64,000 bases of DNA from Clavibacter sepedonicus (GTDB lineage: Bacteria > Actinomycetota > Actinomycetes > Actinomycetales > Microbacteriaceae): NCBI RefSeq assembly GCF_000069225.1, contig NC_010407.1, positions 2,356,001-2,420,000 of the forward strand. Reading direction: 5' to 3'. This document shows positions 11,624 through 21,896 of this stretch, one piece after another (position 1 is the first letter of the stretch; every line of letters begins with the position of its first letter). The translations under genes and the position numbers were made by a program. The notes beneath the pieces were generated by a model. That model saw only the letters and a list, made by a program, of their open reading frames with translations. It was not told the origin of the DNA and ran no database searches.

Positions 11624-12420
11624 AGCTTCGCGTAGCGCGCGCGGGCGCCGCAGTACAGGCCGTACGCGATGAGGCCGAGCCCCGTGATCGCGAGCACGGC
11701 GACGCCCGCGGGCAGCCCCGCGAGCGACTGGAGCGCGCCGTCGAGGCCGGTGGCGCGGCTCGGGTCGGCCGTGACCGCGCCGATGACGAACAGCACCCCG
11801 ACCGCGACGAGCGCGACGCCCTTGGCGATGTACCCGGCGACGCCGAGCGCCGTGATCCCGCGCCCGAGCGAGCCCGACGGCACGGAGATGTCCTCCTGGA
11901 AGCGCTTCGTCGCGCCCTTGAAGCCGAAGTAGACGCCGACCGCGACGACCGCGAGCCCGAGGACCACGAGCAGCGCGACGCCACCGGGTGCCGCGAGCAC
12001 GCGGGCGCTGAGCGACTGCGTCTGCTCGGACGAGTCGCTGGATCCGCCGGTCGCGAAGCGCAGCGCGGTGGCCGCGATCGCGAGGTACGCGACGGCCTTG
12101 CCGAGCTCCTTCGCGCGCACGGCCCAGGTGCGCTTCGCGTCCTCGCCACGCGCGAGCACGGTCTCGACGAGCTGCCAGAGACCGAGCCCGAGGAGGCCGA
12201 CCACGACGATCCAGAGGAGCACGCGACCGCCGGGCGATCCCGCGATGGAGCCGAGCGCGCCGGACTGGTCGGCCTCGCCGCCCCCGCCGCCCGTCGCGAG
12301 GCGGAAGGCGACCACGCCGATCAGCAGGTGCAGCAGGCCGTTGACCGCGTGCCCGAGGCGCGCGGCGACGGCGAAGCCGGGCGAGCGCTGGAGGCTCGAC
12401 GCGGCGCCGGTGGCGCTCAC
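11620..12420 (-). CDS. DUF1206 membrane protein
   Basis: A 266-residue membrane protein with six hydrophobic helices arranged as three repeats of about 70 residues: [21 protein letters not shown], then the unit around [18 protein letters not shown], then [19 protein letters not shown]. This is the DUF1206 architecture. Function is unknown. The start is GTG 12420, overlapping the upstream permease-family stop as GTGA, and the stop overlaps the PhzF start the same way. The tight coupling implies co-expression of all three genes. Confidence 0.85.
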   Translation of the reverse strand: MSATGAASSLQRSPGFAVAARLGHAVNGLLHLLIGVVAFRLATGGGGGEADQSGALGSIAGSPGGRVLLWIVVVGLLGLGLWQLVETVLARGEDAKRTWAVRAKELGKAVAYLAIAATALRFATGGSSDSSEQTQSLSARVLAAPGGVALLVVLGLAVVAVGVYFGFKGATKRFQEDISVPSGSLGRGITALGVAGYIAKGVALVAVGVLFVIGAVTADPSRATGLDGALQSLAGLPAGVAVLAITGLGLIAYGLYCGARARYAKL

Positions 12421-13565
12421 CGGGAGGCCGTGGAGGTGCGGCCGGTGAGCTTCGCGGTGAGGCCGCGCGCCACCTTCTTCACGGGTTCGAGCGGCGCGGG
12501 TGCCGGCGGCTCGGGCTCCTCCTCGTCGGGCTCCATGATGATCTTCCAGGCGGTCCAGGCGACGGCCGTGAGCGGCACCGACAGGATCGCGCCGATGATG
12601 CCGCCGAGGATCGTGCCGGCGGTCAGGGCCAGCAGCACGACCAGGCCGTGCAGCTTGAGCGCGTTGCCGAGCACGACCGGCTGCAGCAGGTTGCCCTCGA
12701 GCTGGTTCACGAGGATCACGATGGCGACGACCCAGATGGCGGTGCCGAGGTCGTTGGTCACGAGCGCGACGAGCGCCGCGAGGATGCCCGCGACGGTGGC
12801 GCCGACGATCGGCACGAACGCGCCGATGAACACCACGAGCGACAGCGGCAGCGCGAGCGGCACGCCGAGGATGAAGAGGCCCGCGCCGATGAAGACGGTG
12901 TCGACGAGCGCGACCGTGGCGGTACCGCGGATGTACCCGCCGAGCACCTTCGAGCCCTCGTGGCCGACGCGCACGGCGCGCTTCCGGCCACGACCGCGGA
13001 ACGGGCGGATGAAGAACGCCCAGATCTGCGGCCCGTCCTTGACGAAGAAGAAGAACACGACGAGCCCGAGCACCGCGCCCGTGACGACCTCGGCCGCGGC
13101 GGAGACGCCCGCGATGGCGCCGGATCCGAACTGGCTGCTGGTGAGGAAGTCCACGGCCGACTGGCGGAGCGAGTCGATCTGCGCCGAGTCGATGGGCAGC
13201 CCGCCCTCCTCGATGAACGCCTGCAGCTGGTCGACGCCCTCGCTGGTGGCCTTCACGAGCGTCGGCCACTGGCTCTGCACGCCGAAGACGACGGCCGTGA
13301 CCGCGCCGCCGAAGAGCACGAGGCCGGTGAGCAGCGCGATCACCGCGGCGAGCGCGTCGGGGACTCCGCGGCGCTCCATCCAGAGCACCATCGGGCGCAC
13401 GGCGCAGGCGAGGATCAGCGCGATGATCACCGGGATCACGACGAGCTTGAGCGAGATGGCGGCGTACACGATCGCGATGGCGACCACGAGGACCGCCAGG
13501 ATCTGCACGCAGCGGATGGAGAGGCGGCCGAGCTTGTCCTGCCAGACGGACTGCGGGGTGGTCAT
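12417..13565 (-). CDS. AI-2E family transporter (PerM/TqsA-like permease)
   Basis: About 382 residues with two N-terminal and several C-terminal membrane segments flanking a large extracytoplasmic region. [19 protein letters not shown] and [20 protein letters not shown] are the AI-2E family signature. Members export diverse small molecules or ions; actual AI-2 transport should not be assumed. I choose ATG 13565 because TAGGGT lies seven bases upstream, a leaderless layout; an in-frame GTG at 13574 is the alternative. First gene of the operon with DUF1206 and PhzF. Confidence 0.88.
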   Translation of the reverse strand: MTTPQSVWQDKLGRLSIRCVQILAVLVVAIAIVYAAISLKLVVIPVIIALILACAVRPMVLWMERRGVPDALAAVIALLTGLVLFGGAVTAVVFGVQSQWPTLVKATSEGVDQLQAFIEEGGLPIDSAQIDSLRQSAVDFLTSSQFGSGAIAGVSAAAEVVTGAVLGLVVFFFFVKDGPQIWAFFIRPFRGRGRKRAVRVGHEGSKVLGGYIRGTATVALVDTVFIGAGLFILGVPLALPLSLVVFIGAFVPIVGATVAGILAALVALVTNDLGTAIWVVAIVILVNQLEGNLLQPVVLGNALKLHGLVVLLALTAGTILGGIIGAILSVPLTAVAWTAWKIIMEPDEEEPEPPAPAPLEPVKKVARGLTAKLTGRTSTASR

Positions 13566-13651
13566 GCGCTCCACCCTACGGGCGGGCGGGCCGCGTGACC
13601 GGGCCGCGGCCGGGCCCGGACACCCGCGTGACCGGCCGATACCCTCGGTCC

Positions 13652-14227
13652 ATGGGACCCCGCCTCTCCGTCGTCCGCGAGGGCGCGCTCGATGTCGCCG
13701 ACCACACGTCGATCGCGGCGCTCCTCGCGCTCGCGTTCCCCGACTTCCGCGAGGGCTACGCGGGCGCCCGCAGCTGGGCGGGCGCGCAGCCCGAGCTGCG
13801 GATCCTCGTGCACGACGGCGACGAGCTCATGGCGCACGCCGGGATCCGCCGCCTCTTCGTGGAGTTCGGCGACGGCCAGGGCGACCCGGCCGATGACCTG
13901 CTCATGGGATCCACCGGCATGGTCGCCGTGCACCCCGAGCGGCAGGGGCAGGGCCTCGGCACGCTGCTCGCCGACGGGATCCGCGGCGCGCTCGCCCGGC
14001 TCGCCGTCCCGTTCGGCCTCCTCGAGACGGGCGACGAGACCACCGGCTACTACGCGCGCCACGGCTGGATCCCGCTGCCCGGCCGCACCGGCCACTACAA
14101 CGGCTTCACGCTCCTCGGCGCCGCGGGCGTCGTGCACCAGGACCACGGCTGGATGATGCTGCCGGTCACCGCGGCCGCCGACGCGTTCCCGGCGGGCGAC
14201 CTCCACGTGAACGGGCAGCTGGTATGA
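13652..14227 (+). CDS. GNAT N-acyltransferase, NodA-like
   Basis: A 191-residue acyltransferase. The N-terminal half (SWAGAQPELRILVHDGDEL followed by AHAGIRRLFV) resembles rhizobial NodA, which N-acylates chitooligosaccharides. The middle GMVAVHPERQGQGLGTLL is a GNAT acetyl-CoA loop and YYARHGWIPL the usual C-terminal motif. Substrate is unknown; a nodulation role is not implied, since related proteins occur in many actinobacteria. ATG 13652 is chosen because TACCCT lies six bases before it (leaderless layout). The next acetyltransferase overlaps by four bases. Confidence 0.75.
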   Translation: MGPRLSVVREGALDVADHTSIAALLALAFPDFREGYAGARSWAGAQPELRILVHDGDELMAHAGIRRLFVEFGDGQGDPADDLLMGSTGMVAVHPERQGQGLGTLLADGIRGALARLAVPFGLLETGDETTGYYARHGWIPLPGRTGHYNGFTLLGAAGVVHQDHGWMMLPVTAAADAFPAGDLHVNGQLV

Positions 14228-14772
14228 GCGCGCCCCGTGCTGTGATCCACCGCCTCCGCACCGAGGACTGGCGCGAGTACCGCGCGCTCCGCCTCGAGAT
14301 GCTCGAGGACACCCCGCTCGCCTACCTCGAGACGCTCGAGAGCGCGCGGGCGCTGCCCGACTCCGACTGGCAGGCGCGCACGCGGCGCGCCAACCAGCTC
14401 GGGAGCACCGCGTACGTCGCCGTCGAGCCGGCGACCTGCCGCTGGCTCGGCGCCATGAACGCGTTCGTCGCCGCGGATCCCACGCGCGTGATGCTCGTGA
14501 GCGTCTACATCGCCCCCGACGCCCGGGGTCGCGCCGCGGGCGTCACCGACATGCTCCTCGACGCCGTGATCGCCTGGGCCCGCGACCGCCCGAATGCGCA
14601 GGCACTCCGCCTCGAGGTGCACGAGGACAACCCGCGCGCCCGCGCCTACTACGAGCGCCGCGGCTTCCGCCTCACGGGGCGGAGCGTGCCGTACGCGCTG
14701 GATCGCATGCAGAAGGACCTCGAGATGGAGCTACCCCTCTCCGGGGACACGCAGCGGGCCGCCGCGCCGTGA
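14224..14772 (+). CDS. GNAT family N-acetyltransferase
   Basis: A 182-residue acetyltransferase. VSVYIAPDARGRAAGVTDML holds the acetyl-CoA binding loop, and LRLEVHEDNPRARAYYERRG followed by FRLTG is the classic GNAT motif B. The ATG overlaps the stop of the preceding NodA-like gene (ATGA), so the two are translated together. Substrate unknown; ribosomal-protein-like or small-amine acetylation are both possible. Confidence 0.88.
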   Translation: MSAPRAVIHRLRTEDWREYRALRLEMLEDTPLAYLETLESARALPDSDWQARTRRANQLGSTAYVAVEPATCRWLGAMNAFVAADPTRVMLVSVYIAPDARGRAAGVTDMLLDAVIAWARDRPNAQALRLEVHEDNPRARAYYERRGFRLTGRSVPYALDRMQKDLEMELPLSGDTQRAAAP

Positions 14773-14857
14773 GGCGCGACGGCCCTTCATGGACGCCTCG
14801 CCGTGCGGCGCGACGCTGCGGAGATGCCCGGCCAGTGCTCTGCCGGACACCGCACGA

Positions 14858-15862
14858 TCAGGAGGCGGCTGCCACCTGGAAGACCGCGTGGAGCGCACCC
14901 GTCCACTGCGGACCAAACGCCGCGTGCGTGAACCGCTTGTAGGCGAAGGTCGTCATGCCGCGCTGCACGTCTCCCGAGTCATCGTCCGTGTTGACCCACG
15001 GCGAGCCGCTGATCCCGGCCCGGAGCTCGGTCTCGATGCCCTCGATGGCGTAGTCCTTGTTCATCCAGGGGTTCGGCTCGACCGAGCTCTCGACGCTCAC
15101 GGGCTTCGTTCCGTCGTGGCCGCCGTCGAGGGCGTACCCGGTGGAGCGGTAGTCCTCGTCGTCCTGCTGGCCGGCGAACCGCACGCCGGAGGCACCCACG
15201 ACGCTCGACAGGGTCGTGCCCGCCGCGGAGCCGGCAGGTGCCTGCACGCGGAAGAAGGCGGTGTCGAAGTCGACCGCGCGGTCGGTGACCCACTGCGACT
15301 TTACCGTCACGACGGTCGCCGGCCAGATGCCCTTCGGCGCGGTGCCGTCGTACTGCGGCACGAACACGAGGTCGGTGACGAACGCGCCCTTCAGCGCCGA
15401 GACGCTGCGGCCCGACGTGGTGACGAGGTCGCCGGAGGCGGAGACGACCACGTTGCCGGTGCTGCGCTGGTCGACGCCACCGCTGCGGAAGAAAACCACC
15501 CCGAGGTGGTCGTTCGCCGAGAATCCGGGAACGGGGATGGTCTCCGCGGCCGAGGGAAGAGCGGCGTCCGCGGACACGGCCGAGGTGTCGAGCGCCGCCG
15601 GGACGTCCTCGTCCGTCGTCGGCGGGTCGCCGTCGACCGGGTCGTCGTCGACGAAGGCGCTGGGCACTGCCGCGTGCATGCGCGCGGTCGTCCAGCCGGT
15701 CGCGGCGGCCGAGGCCGACGACGACGGGATGACGTGCTGCAGGATGTCGGCTGGACGAGCCGTGGCGGCGGTCGCCGCGCCCGCGGACCCGAGCAGGGTG
15801 AGAGCGAGCGCCGCGCATGCCGCGGAGCCGAGGAGAGTGGAGCATGTGGCAGGGGCCATCAT
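14858..15862 (-). CDS. Secreted trypsin-fold protein with degenerate active site
   Basis: A 334-residue protein with an N-terminal signal peptide (hydrophobic core about residues 8-30, AxA-type cleavage near 35). Residues 138-290 follow the pattern of actinobacterial secreted trypsin-like serine peptidases: a GDLVTTSGRSV strand, LVFVPQYDGTAPKGIWPA, an Asp in DFDTAFF, and RAGISGSPW with the nucleophile-position Ser285. The catalytic His of the usual TAGHC motif is replaced by Arg152 in TSGRS, and the paired Cys is gone, so it is probably not an active peptidase. Clavibacter species encode many such secreted peptidase paralogues. It is divergent from the pectate lyase. ATG 15862 follows GAAGGA. 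Confidence 0.7.
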   Translation of the reverse strand: MMAPATCSTLLGSAACAALALTLLGSAGAATAATARPADILQHVIPSSSASAAATGWTTARMHAAVPSAFVDDDPVDGDPPTTDEDVPAALDTSAVSADAALPSAAETIPVPGFSANDHLGVVFFRSGGVDQRSTGNVVVSASGDLVTTSGRSVSALKGAFVTDLVFVPQYDGTAPKGIWPATVVTVKSQWVTDRAVDFDTAFFRVQAPAGSAAGTTLSSVVGASGVRFAGQQDDEDYRSTGYALDGGHDGTKPVSVESSVEPNPWMNKDYAIEGIETELRAGISGSPWVNTDDDSGDVQRGMTTFAYKRFTHAAFGPQWTGALHAVFQVAAAS

Positions 15863-16069
15863 TGCTTCCTTCTGTTGGATGAGGCGCACGCCGGTCAGCG
15901 TGCCCGTCGCACGTTGGCCTATCGGCGCCCCGCCATGGGGACACCGTGCACAGGCACCCCAGGAGAGGCCCGCCTGGGGAGGAGCCGGACAGAGCGGTCC
16001 GCCGACGCCGTACCGTGACTCTCGCCGACGGCACCCGCGCGTCGCCTTCTCAGATCGGTCTCCCCCTCC

Positions 16070-16933
16070 ATGCCCCCTCCCTTCCCAGCATCCGCGCGCC
16101 TGCAGGCGACCCGCCCCTTCCGCGGGCGGCTCGGTGCCGTCGCCGCAGTGACCGCAGTGGCCCTCCTCGCGCTGGGGCTATCGCTCCCGCAGACCGCTCC
16201 CGCGCAGGCAGCCGGGCTGCCTGCGCGTGGGTCCTCCATCTCGGACATGCCTGCCTTCCCCACGCCTACCCACGTCGCCCCAGCGCAGAGCATGCCCTTC
16301 CTGGTGAAGGCCGGTCAGACGGTCGACTTCCACAACCAGGAGCTCAACGCCTCCACGAACGGGCACGGGGAGTTCCAGGAGCCCGTGGTGCTCATCGAGC
16401 CGGGTGGGATAGCCGAGAACCTCATCATCGGCCCGCTGGCAGGGGACGGCATCCACTGCCAGGCGTCGTGCACCCTCATCAACATCTGGTGGCCGCACGT
16501 AGGCGAGGACGCCGTGACGCTGCTCGACGGATCGCCGGCATCGTCCGTCGTCACGATCCGCGGCGGTGCCGTGGCGCATGCCTACGACAAGGTCGTGCAG
16601 CTGGACGGCGCGGGGACGGCGCGCTTCTCGGACTTCGCGGCGAGCGACATCGGAACGCTGGCGCGCTCCTGCGGCAACTGCCCGAATCAGTACACCCGGC
16701 ACATCGTCATCAGCAACGTCTTCATCACGGGCGGCAAGTACAAGGTGGCGGGCGTCAATCAGAACTTCGGCGACACCGCCACGCTCGATCACGTCACCAT
16801 CCATGGCGTGCACATGCAGGTCTGCGACCGCACCATCGGCGGCCGGGGTACCGCGGCCAAGCCGGTTCCGGGAGCAGGGGGTCCGTTCCCGCCGTACTGC
16901 GTGTTCGATCCCGGCACGATCCTCTACTCCTAG
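16070..16933 (+). CDS. Secreted pectate lyase, polysaccharide lyase family 3
   Basis: A 287-residue exported enzyme. A Sec signal peptide covers roughly residues 1-47, ending at APAQAAG. The mature part has the short PL3 beta-helix with AENLIIGPLAGDGIHCQASC, WWPHVGEDAVTL, YDKVVQLDGAGT and IVISNVFITGGKYKVAGVN, all conserved in the family. PL3 enzymes cleave polygalacturonate by calcium-dependent beta-elimination and help degrade plant middle lamella. A complete gene, it is the clearest sign of a plant-associated lifestyle in the window. It is divergent from the protease-like gene across about 200 bases of promoter region. Confidence 0.92.
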   Translation: MPPPFPASARLQATRPFRGRLGAVAAVTAVALLALGLSLPQTAPAQAAGLPARGSSISDMPAFPTPTHVAPAQSMPFLVKAGQTVDFHNQELNASTNGHGEFQEPVVLIEPGGIAENLIIGPLAGDGIHCQASCTLINIWWPHVGEDAVTLLDGSPASSVVTIRGGAVAHAYDKVVQLDGAGTARFSDFAASDIGTLARSCGNCPNQYTRHIVISNVFITGGKYKVAGVNQNFGDTATLDHVTIHGVHMQVCDRTIGGRGTAAKPVPGAGGPFPPYCVFDPGTILYS

Positions 16934-16953
16934 GGCGGAGGGCGCTCCGCCCT
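16932..16953 (+). terminator. Hairpin at the pectate lyase stop
   Basis: AGGGCGGAG and CTCCGCCCT form a 9-bp stem with loop GGCG, beginning in the stop codon. It is the first of two hairpins between the convergent pectate lyase and catalase genes. Confidence 0.6.
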
Positions 16954-16958
16954 CCATG

Positions 16959-16999
16959 CGCGACGATGCCCGCATCCACCGGATGCGGGCATCGTCGCG
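16959..16999. terminator. Long bidirectional terminator hairpin
   Basis: A near-perfect 19-bp stem (CGCGACGATGCCCGCATCC with its complement) closes on the loop ACC. It lies between the convergent pectate lyase and catalase genes and probably terminates both. Confidence 0.8.
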
Positions 17000-17012
17000 T
17001 CACCGCCGCAGC

Positions 17013-18542
17013 TCAGTGGGCCGCCACGCCGACCTCCTCCGCGTCGCGCGTCGGGCCGGGGGTGGCCTCGGCGACGGGCGCGTCACCGGCGAGCGGCGGC
17101 AGGCCCGCGGCGACGGCCTCGCCGAGCCAGCCGTCCACGTTCGTCCAGTACTGGATGACGCGGGCGCGGAGCTCGGCCGTGGTGACCTTGCTCACGTGGC
17201 CGACGATGTTGCCGACGAGGCGCTCGCGCTGGGCGTCGTCCATCGACTCGTTGACGAGCATCCGGGCCTGGACGAAGTCGTCGTCCTCCGCGTGCAGCGT
17301 GGCTGCTGCGCGGACGAGCTCGCCGTCCTGCTCCCAGCCGGCGCTCTCGGCGGCGCGAGCCGGGTCGGCGTGCGCGCCGCCGTGCGAGTTGGGCGCGTAG
17401 ACGGGCGTGCCGGCGTCCTGGAACGTGTAGCGCCCCTGGCCGTCCTTCGAGTAGCTGTGCACGGGCGACTTCGGCGCGTTCACCGGGAGCTGCGCGTGGT
17501 TGGTGCCCACGCGGTAGCGGTGCGCGTCGGCGTAGCTGAAGATGCGCGCGAGGAGCATCTTGTCGGGGCTGGTCTGGATCCCGGGCACGAAGTTCGAAGG
17601 CGCGAACGCGGCCTGCTCGATCTGCGCGAAGTAGTTCTCGGGGTTGCGGTTCAGGGCCATGGTGCCGACCTCGATGCGCGGGTAGTCCTTCTGCGACCAG
17701 ACCTTGGTGAGGTCGAACGGGTTGAACCGGTACGACTTCGCCTCCTCGTAGGGCATGATCTGCACCTCGAGCTTCCACTCCGGGTGGTCGCCGCGGTCGA
17801 TGGCCTCGGTGAGGTCGCGGATGTGGAAGTCGGCGTCCTCTCCGGCGATCTGGTCGGCCTGCTCCTGCTTCAGGATCTCGATGCCCTGCTGGGTCTTGAA
17901 GTGGTACTTCACCCAGAATCGCTCGCCGGCCGCGTTGATCCACTGGTAGGTGTGCGAGCCGAAGCCGTCCATGTGGCGCCAGGAGCTCGGCAGGCCGCGG
18001 TCGCCCATGAGCCACGTGACCTGGTGGGCCGACTCGGGCGAGAGCGTCCAGAAGTCCCACTGCATGTCGTGGTCGCGGAGGTGCGAGCCCGGCAGGCGCT
18101 TCTGCGAGCGGATGAAGTCGGGGAACTTGATCCCGTCGCGGATGAAGAAGACGGGCGTGTTGTTGCCGACGAGGTCGTAGTTCCCCTCGTCCGTGTAGAA
18201 CTTCAGCGCGAACCCGCGGGGGTCGCGCCACGTGTCGGGGCTGCCCTGCTCGCCGGCGACGGTGGAGAAGCGCGCGAGCATCTCGACCTCGGCGCCGGGC
18301 TGGAAGAGGGAGGCGCGGGTGTACGCGCTCACGTCGCCGGTGACGCGGAAGGTGCCGAACGCCCCGCCGCCCTTGGCGTGGACGACGCGCTCCGGAATGC
18401 GCTCGCGGTTGAACTGCGCGAGCTTCTCGACGAGGTAGTGGTCGTGCAGCGGGATCGCGCCGTCGGGGCCGACGGAGAGCGAGTGCTCATCGCTGGCGAC
18501 CGGAGCGCCGGAGTCCGTGGTCGTGTACTTCTGGTCGGTCAT
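17013..18542 (-). CDS. katA: Monofunctional heme catalase
   Basis: A 509-residue clade-3-sized catalase that splits hydrogen peroxide to water and oxygen. Active-site His55 lies in [14 protein letters not shown], the catalytic Asn127 in [15 protein letters not shown], and the heme-ligand Tyr337 in [14 protein letters not shown]. All key residues are present. The C terminus has a short variable tail. The gene lies 76 bases downstream of a Fur-family regulator in the same direction, the common furA-kat arrangement, so peroxide-responsive derepression is likely. No signal peptide. Confidence 0.97.
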   Translation of the reverse strand: MTDQKYTTTDSGAPVASDEHSLSVGPDGAIPLHDHYLVEKLAQFNRERIPERVVHAKGGGAFGTFRVTGDVSAYTRASLFQPGAEVEMLARFSTVAGEQGSPDTWRDPRGFALKFYTDEGNYDLVGNNTPVFFIRDGIKFPDFIRSQKRLPGSHLRDHDMQWDFWTLSPESAHQVTWLMGDRGLPSSWRHMDGFGSHTYQWINAAGERFWVKYHFKTQQGIEILKQEQADQIAGEDADFHIRDLTEAIDRGDHPEWKLEVQIMPYEEAKSYRFNPFDLTKVWSQKDYPRIEVGTMALNRNPENYFAQIEQAAFAPSNFVPGIQTSPDKMLLARIFSYADAHRYRVGTNHAQLPVNAPKSPVHSYSKDGQGRYTFQDAGTPVYAPNSHGGAHADPARAAESAGWEQDGELVRAAATLHAEDDDFVQARMLVNESMDDAQRERLVGNIVGHVSKVTTAELRARVIQYWTNVDGWLGEAVAAGLPPLAGDAPVAEATPGPTRDAEEVGVAAH

Positions 18543-18618
18543 GGTGTTTCTCCTGTCAGCGGTGGAACGGGGAGGTGCTGGCTCGGGTGGTCGGCCGAGG
18601 GCGCACCGGTGGCGACCG

Positions 18619-19092
18619 CTAGGTCGCGACGGTGGGACCGGGATCCGCGGCTGCGGTCCGGCATTCGGGGCACAAGCCCCAGTACGTCACCTCGGCGCTC
18701 GCCACGAGGAACCCCGCCGAGTCGGACGGCGCGAGGCAGGGGGACTCCCCCACCGCGCAGTCCACGTCGACGATCGTCCTGCAACCTGTGCACACGAGGT
18801 GATGGTGATTGTCGCCCGTCCGGCGCTCGTAGCGCGCGGACGATCCCGCGGGCTCGATGCGGCGCACGAGCCCCGCGGCCGCGAGCGCGCCGAGCACGCC
18901 GTAGACCGCCTGGATGCTCGTGCCGGGGAGCTCGCCCTTGACCGCGCGGAGCACCTCGTCGGCGTCCGAGTGCGGTGCCGCGTCGACGGCCGTGAGGACG
19001 GCCACGCGCGGCCGGGTCACGCGCAGCCCCGCCTCCTTGAGCGCGGCGCGCAGAGCGTCGGCGTCGAGGGGCGGCGCGTGGTCGGTGGGCAT
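18619..19092 (-). CDS. Fur/PerR-family transcriptional regulator
   Basis: A 157-residue metalloregulator. The winged helix is [19 protein letters not shown] with [20 protein letters not shown]. The metal region has [17 protein letters not shown] and a second zinc pair in LCPECR. A PerR- or FurA-type role over the adjacent catalase is inferred from position. The ATG at 19092 is the likely start; an in-frame TTG lies nine bases upstream. An inverted repeat at 19116-19128 just before the gene is a plausible autoregulatory operator. Confidence 0.9.
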   Translation of the reverse strand: MPTDHAPPLDADALRAALKEAGLRVTRPRVAVLTAVDAAPHSDADEVLRAVKGELPGTSIQAVYGVLGALAAAGLVRRIEPAGSSARYERRTGDNHHHLVCTGCRTIVDVDCAVGESPCLAPSDSAGFLVASAEVTYWGLCPECRTAAADPGPTVAT

Positions 19093-19115
19093 CGCCGCAG
19101 TCAAGCACACTTCCC

Positions 19116-19128
19116 TTGAATCGTTCAA
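19116..19128 (-). promoter_or_regulatory. Putative Fur/PerR operator
   Basis: TTGAATCGTTCAA is a perfect inverted repeat with a 3-base centre, in an AT-rich patch 24 bases before the regulator start. Fur-family regulators bind AT-rich inverted repeats of this size near their own promoters. No experimental support; assignment is by position and symmetry. Confidence 0.5.
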
Positions 19129-19216
19129 AACAACGCGTGAACGCGGCGCGTCGCGGACAGGAGCGTGCCTAGGCTCGACAGGCGGCCCACCCGGCCGCAG
19201 GAGATCGGAGCACCGC

Positions 19217-20206
<990 letters not shown>

Positions 20207-20210
20207 AAAC

Positions 20211-20242
20211 CTCCGTGGTGATCTCCGGGGATCCCCACGGAG
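20211..20242 (+). terminator. Hairpin after aldo/keto reductase
   Basis: CTCCGTGG and CCACGGAG form an 8-bp stem, with further pairing of ATCTCC and GGGGAT inside. It follows the aldo/keto reductase stop by four bases and precedes the biosynthetic operon promoter. Confidence 0.6.
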
Positions 20243-20315
20243 ACGCCGGTCGCGCCCCGTGCGGGGGTGAAATGTAATCAAGTGAGCGGGTTGCCGCAAC
20301 CAGATCCGAGCCCTT

Positions 20316-20344
20316 TTGGCCGGACAAGTCCCGCCCGTTAGCGT
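20316..20344 (+). promoter_or_regulatory. Promoter of the SAHH-like/MetRS-like operon
   Basis: TTGGCC (-35, 20316-20321), a 17-base spacer and TAGCGT (-10, 20339-20344) are followed after seven bases by the GTG at 20352. This is a complete promoter with a leaderless start. The upstream 70 bases are comparatively AT-rich (AATGTAATCAAGTGAG) and may hold regulator sites. Confidence 0.6.
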
Positions 20345-20351
20345 GCTCCGC

Positions 20352-21896
20352 GTGACCAGCCTGTCGATCCGCACACCTCATTCAACCGGCTCCTCCTCGG
20401 CCCCCGGGCGCACCATCTCCGGCACGGCCGATCCCCTCCTCCTCCTCGCCGCCCTCGACGCCGCCGCCCGGGAGCTCGGGCTCGTCCAGCTCCCGGGCGA
20501 CCCCCCGGGTGCCGACGGCCCCGACGCCATTGCGCGGGTCTGGCGCGATGCCGCGGGCGGCGAGGTGCGCGTCGTGACCGCCTTCGGTCAGCTCGCCCCG
20601 CGGTCCCTCCTCCCCGCGACCCCGCGGAGCCGCTCCTTCCACGCGACCCTGCACGCGGATGCGCCCGAGGTCGCGGACGCCCTGCACGACTCCATCCGCA
20701 TCCACGACCGCTGCCTCTCGGAGGAAGAGCAGACGGCCGTCGTCGACGCCATGCCCATGCTCGGCTGGGCGGTGCACGCGCACCCCTTCCCGGCCGGGGG
20801 CTGGCGCGTGGTCTTCCGCGACCACCTCGTCGAGAACTCGCTCGGCCTCGTGCGCGCGCTCCTCGCGTCCGGGCTGCGACCCGAGGACGCGATCGTGCTG
20901 GACAAGGGCGACCAGACCCTCAACCGCGTGCGCATCGCCGCGACCCTGCGCGCGCTCGGGGTGAATGTGCGCCGGCTCGACAACTCCGCCGTCGACGGCA
21001 CCGCCCCGGCCGGCGAGGCGGCCCGGGCCGTGGAGTCCGCCCGGGCGGTCGACCGCTTCATCGCCGACGCCCACGGATCCGGTCAGCGCGTCGTGATGGT
21101 CGACGACGGCGGGCTCCTCGGCCTCACCGACCACCGCGGGGATCCGGTGCTCCGGGAGCGCCCCGACGCGGCCGTCGAGCTCACGGTCAGCGGACTGAAG
21201 CGCCTGGCCCGCAGCCCGCTGGCCCGAGACCTGCCCGTCGCCAACATGGCACGGTCGGAGGTCAAGCAGCGCATCGGCTACGACGAGATCGCGGACTCCT
21301 GCCTCCGTCGGCTCCGCGAGGCCCTGCGCGGCGAGAAGCTCATCGGGAAGCGGGTCGTGAGCGTGGGCTTCGGCACGCTCGGTGCGCGCATGGCCCGCGG
21401 CCTCCGCTCGCTGGGGTGCCGCGTGGTCGTGGTGGACACCGACCATCTCCAGCTCATCGCGGCCGCGGAGGACGGCTTCGAGACGACCCCCTCGATCCAC
21501 GAGGCGGTCGCCATGCAGCCCACGCTCCTCATCTCCAGCACCGGAGAGCCGATCGCGGACGCCGCCACGCTCGCATCGCTGCCGAGCACCTCCTACGTGA
21601 CCGCATTCGCGACCGCCGACCTCTCGGCCCTCCGCGACCACCACGTCGCCGGCGGACCGACCGTGCTGGGCGACGGGCGGTCGTTCAACCTCCACCGGTT
21701 CGAGGGGATCCCGAACGGCGGCTACGACCTGTACCGCGCGGCGACCTACATCGTGCTGGGCAGGCTCGCCGAGCGCGTGGACGCCGAGCCCGACGCCCGC
21801 GTCCAGCTGGCGGACGTGGACGCGTGGGTGCGCGGGTCCGGCCTCTACGCCCGGTACTACGAGCACCACTTCCAGGAGGGCCGGACGTGCGCGTGA
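20352..21896 (+). CDS. S-adenosylhomocysteine hydrolase-like NAD-binding protein
   Basis: A 514-residue protein whose second half follows adenosylhomocysteinase: VMVDDGGLLGL, AAVELTVSGLKRLAR and VANMARSEVKQRIGY correspond to the DDGG, TTTG and N-S-K segments. These are followed by the Rossmann segment GKRVVSVGFGTLGARM (GxGxxG at 339-344). LDKGDQTLNRVRIAATLRALGVNV sits in the substrate-domain position. The N-terminal 120 residues are not recognised. Canonical active-site residues are only partly kept, so it may be a dehydrogenase or hydrolase of another nucleoside or thioether. First gene of a six-gene operon; two Gfo/Idh/MocA genes follow, the next overlapping by 10 bases. Confidence 0.65.
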   Translation: MTSLSIRTPHSTGSSSAPGRTISGTADPLLLLAALDAAARELGLVQLPGDPPGADGPDAIARVWRDAAGGEVRVVTAFGQLAPRSLLPATPRSRSFHATLHADAPEVADALHDSIRIHDRCLSEEEQTAVVDAMPMLGWAVHAHPFPAGGWRVVFRDHLVENSLGLVRALLASGLRPEDAIVLDKGDQTLNRVRIAATLRALGVNVRRLDNSAVDGTAPAGEAARAVESARAVDRFIADAHGSGQRVVMVDDGGLLGLTDHRGDPVLRERPDAAVELTVSGLKRLARSPLARDLPVANMARSEVKQRIGYDEIADSCLRRLREALRGEKLIGKRVVSVGFGTLGARMARGLRSLGCRVVVVDTDHLQLIAAAEDGFETTPSIHEAVAMQPTLLISSTGEPIADAATLASLPSTSYVTAFATADLSALRDHHVAGGPTVLGDGRSFNLHRFEGIPNGGYDLYRAATYIVLGRLAERVDAEPDARVQLADVDAWVRGSGLYARYYEHHFQEGRTCA

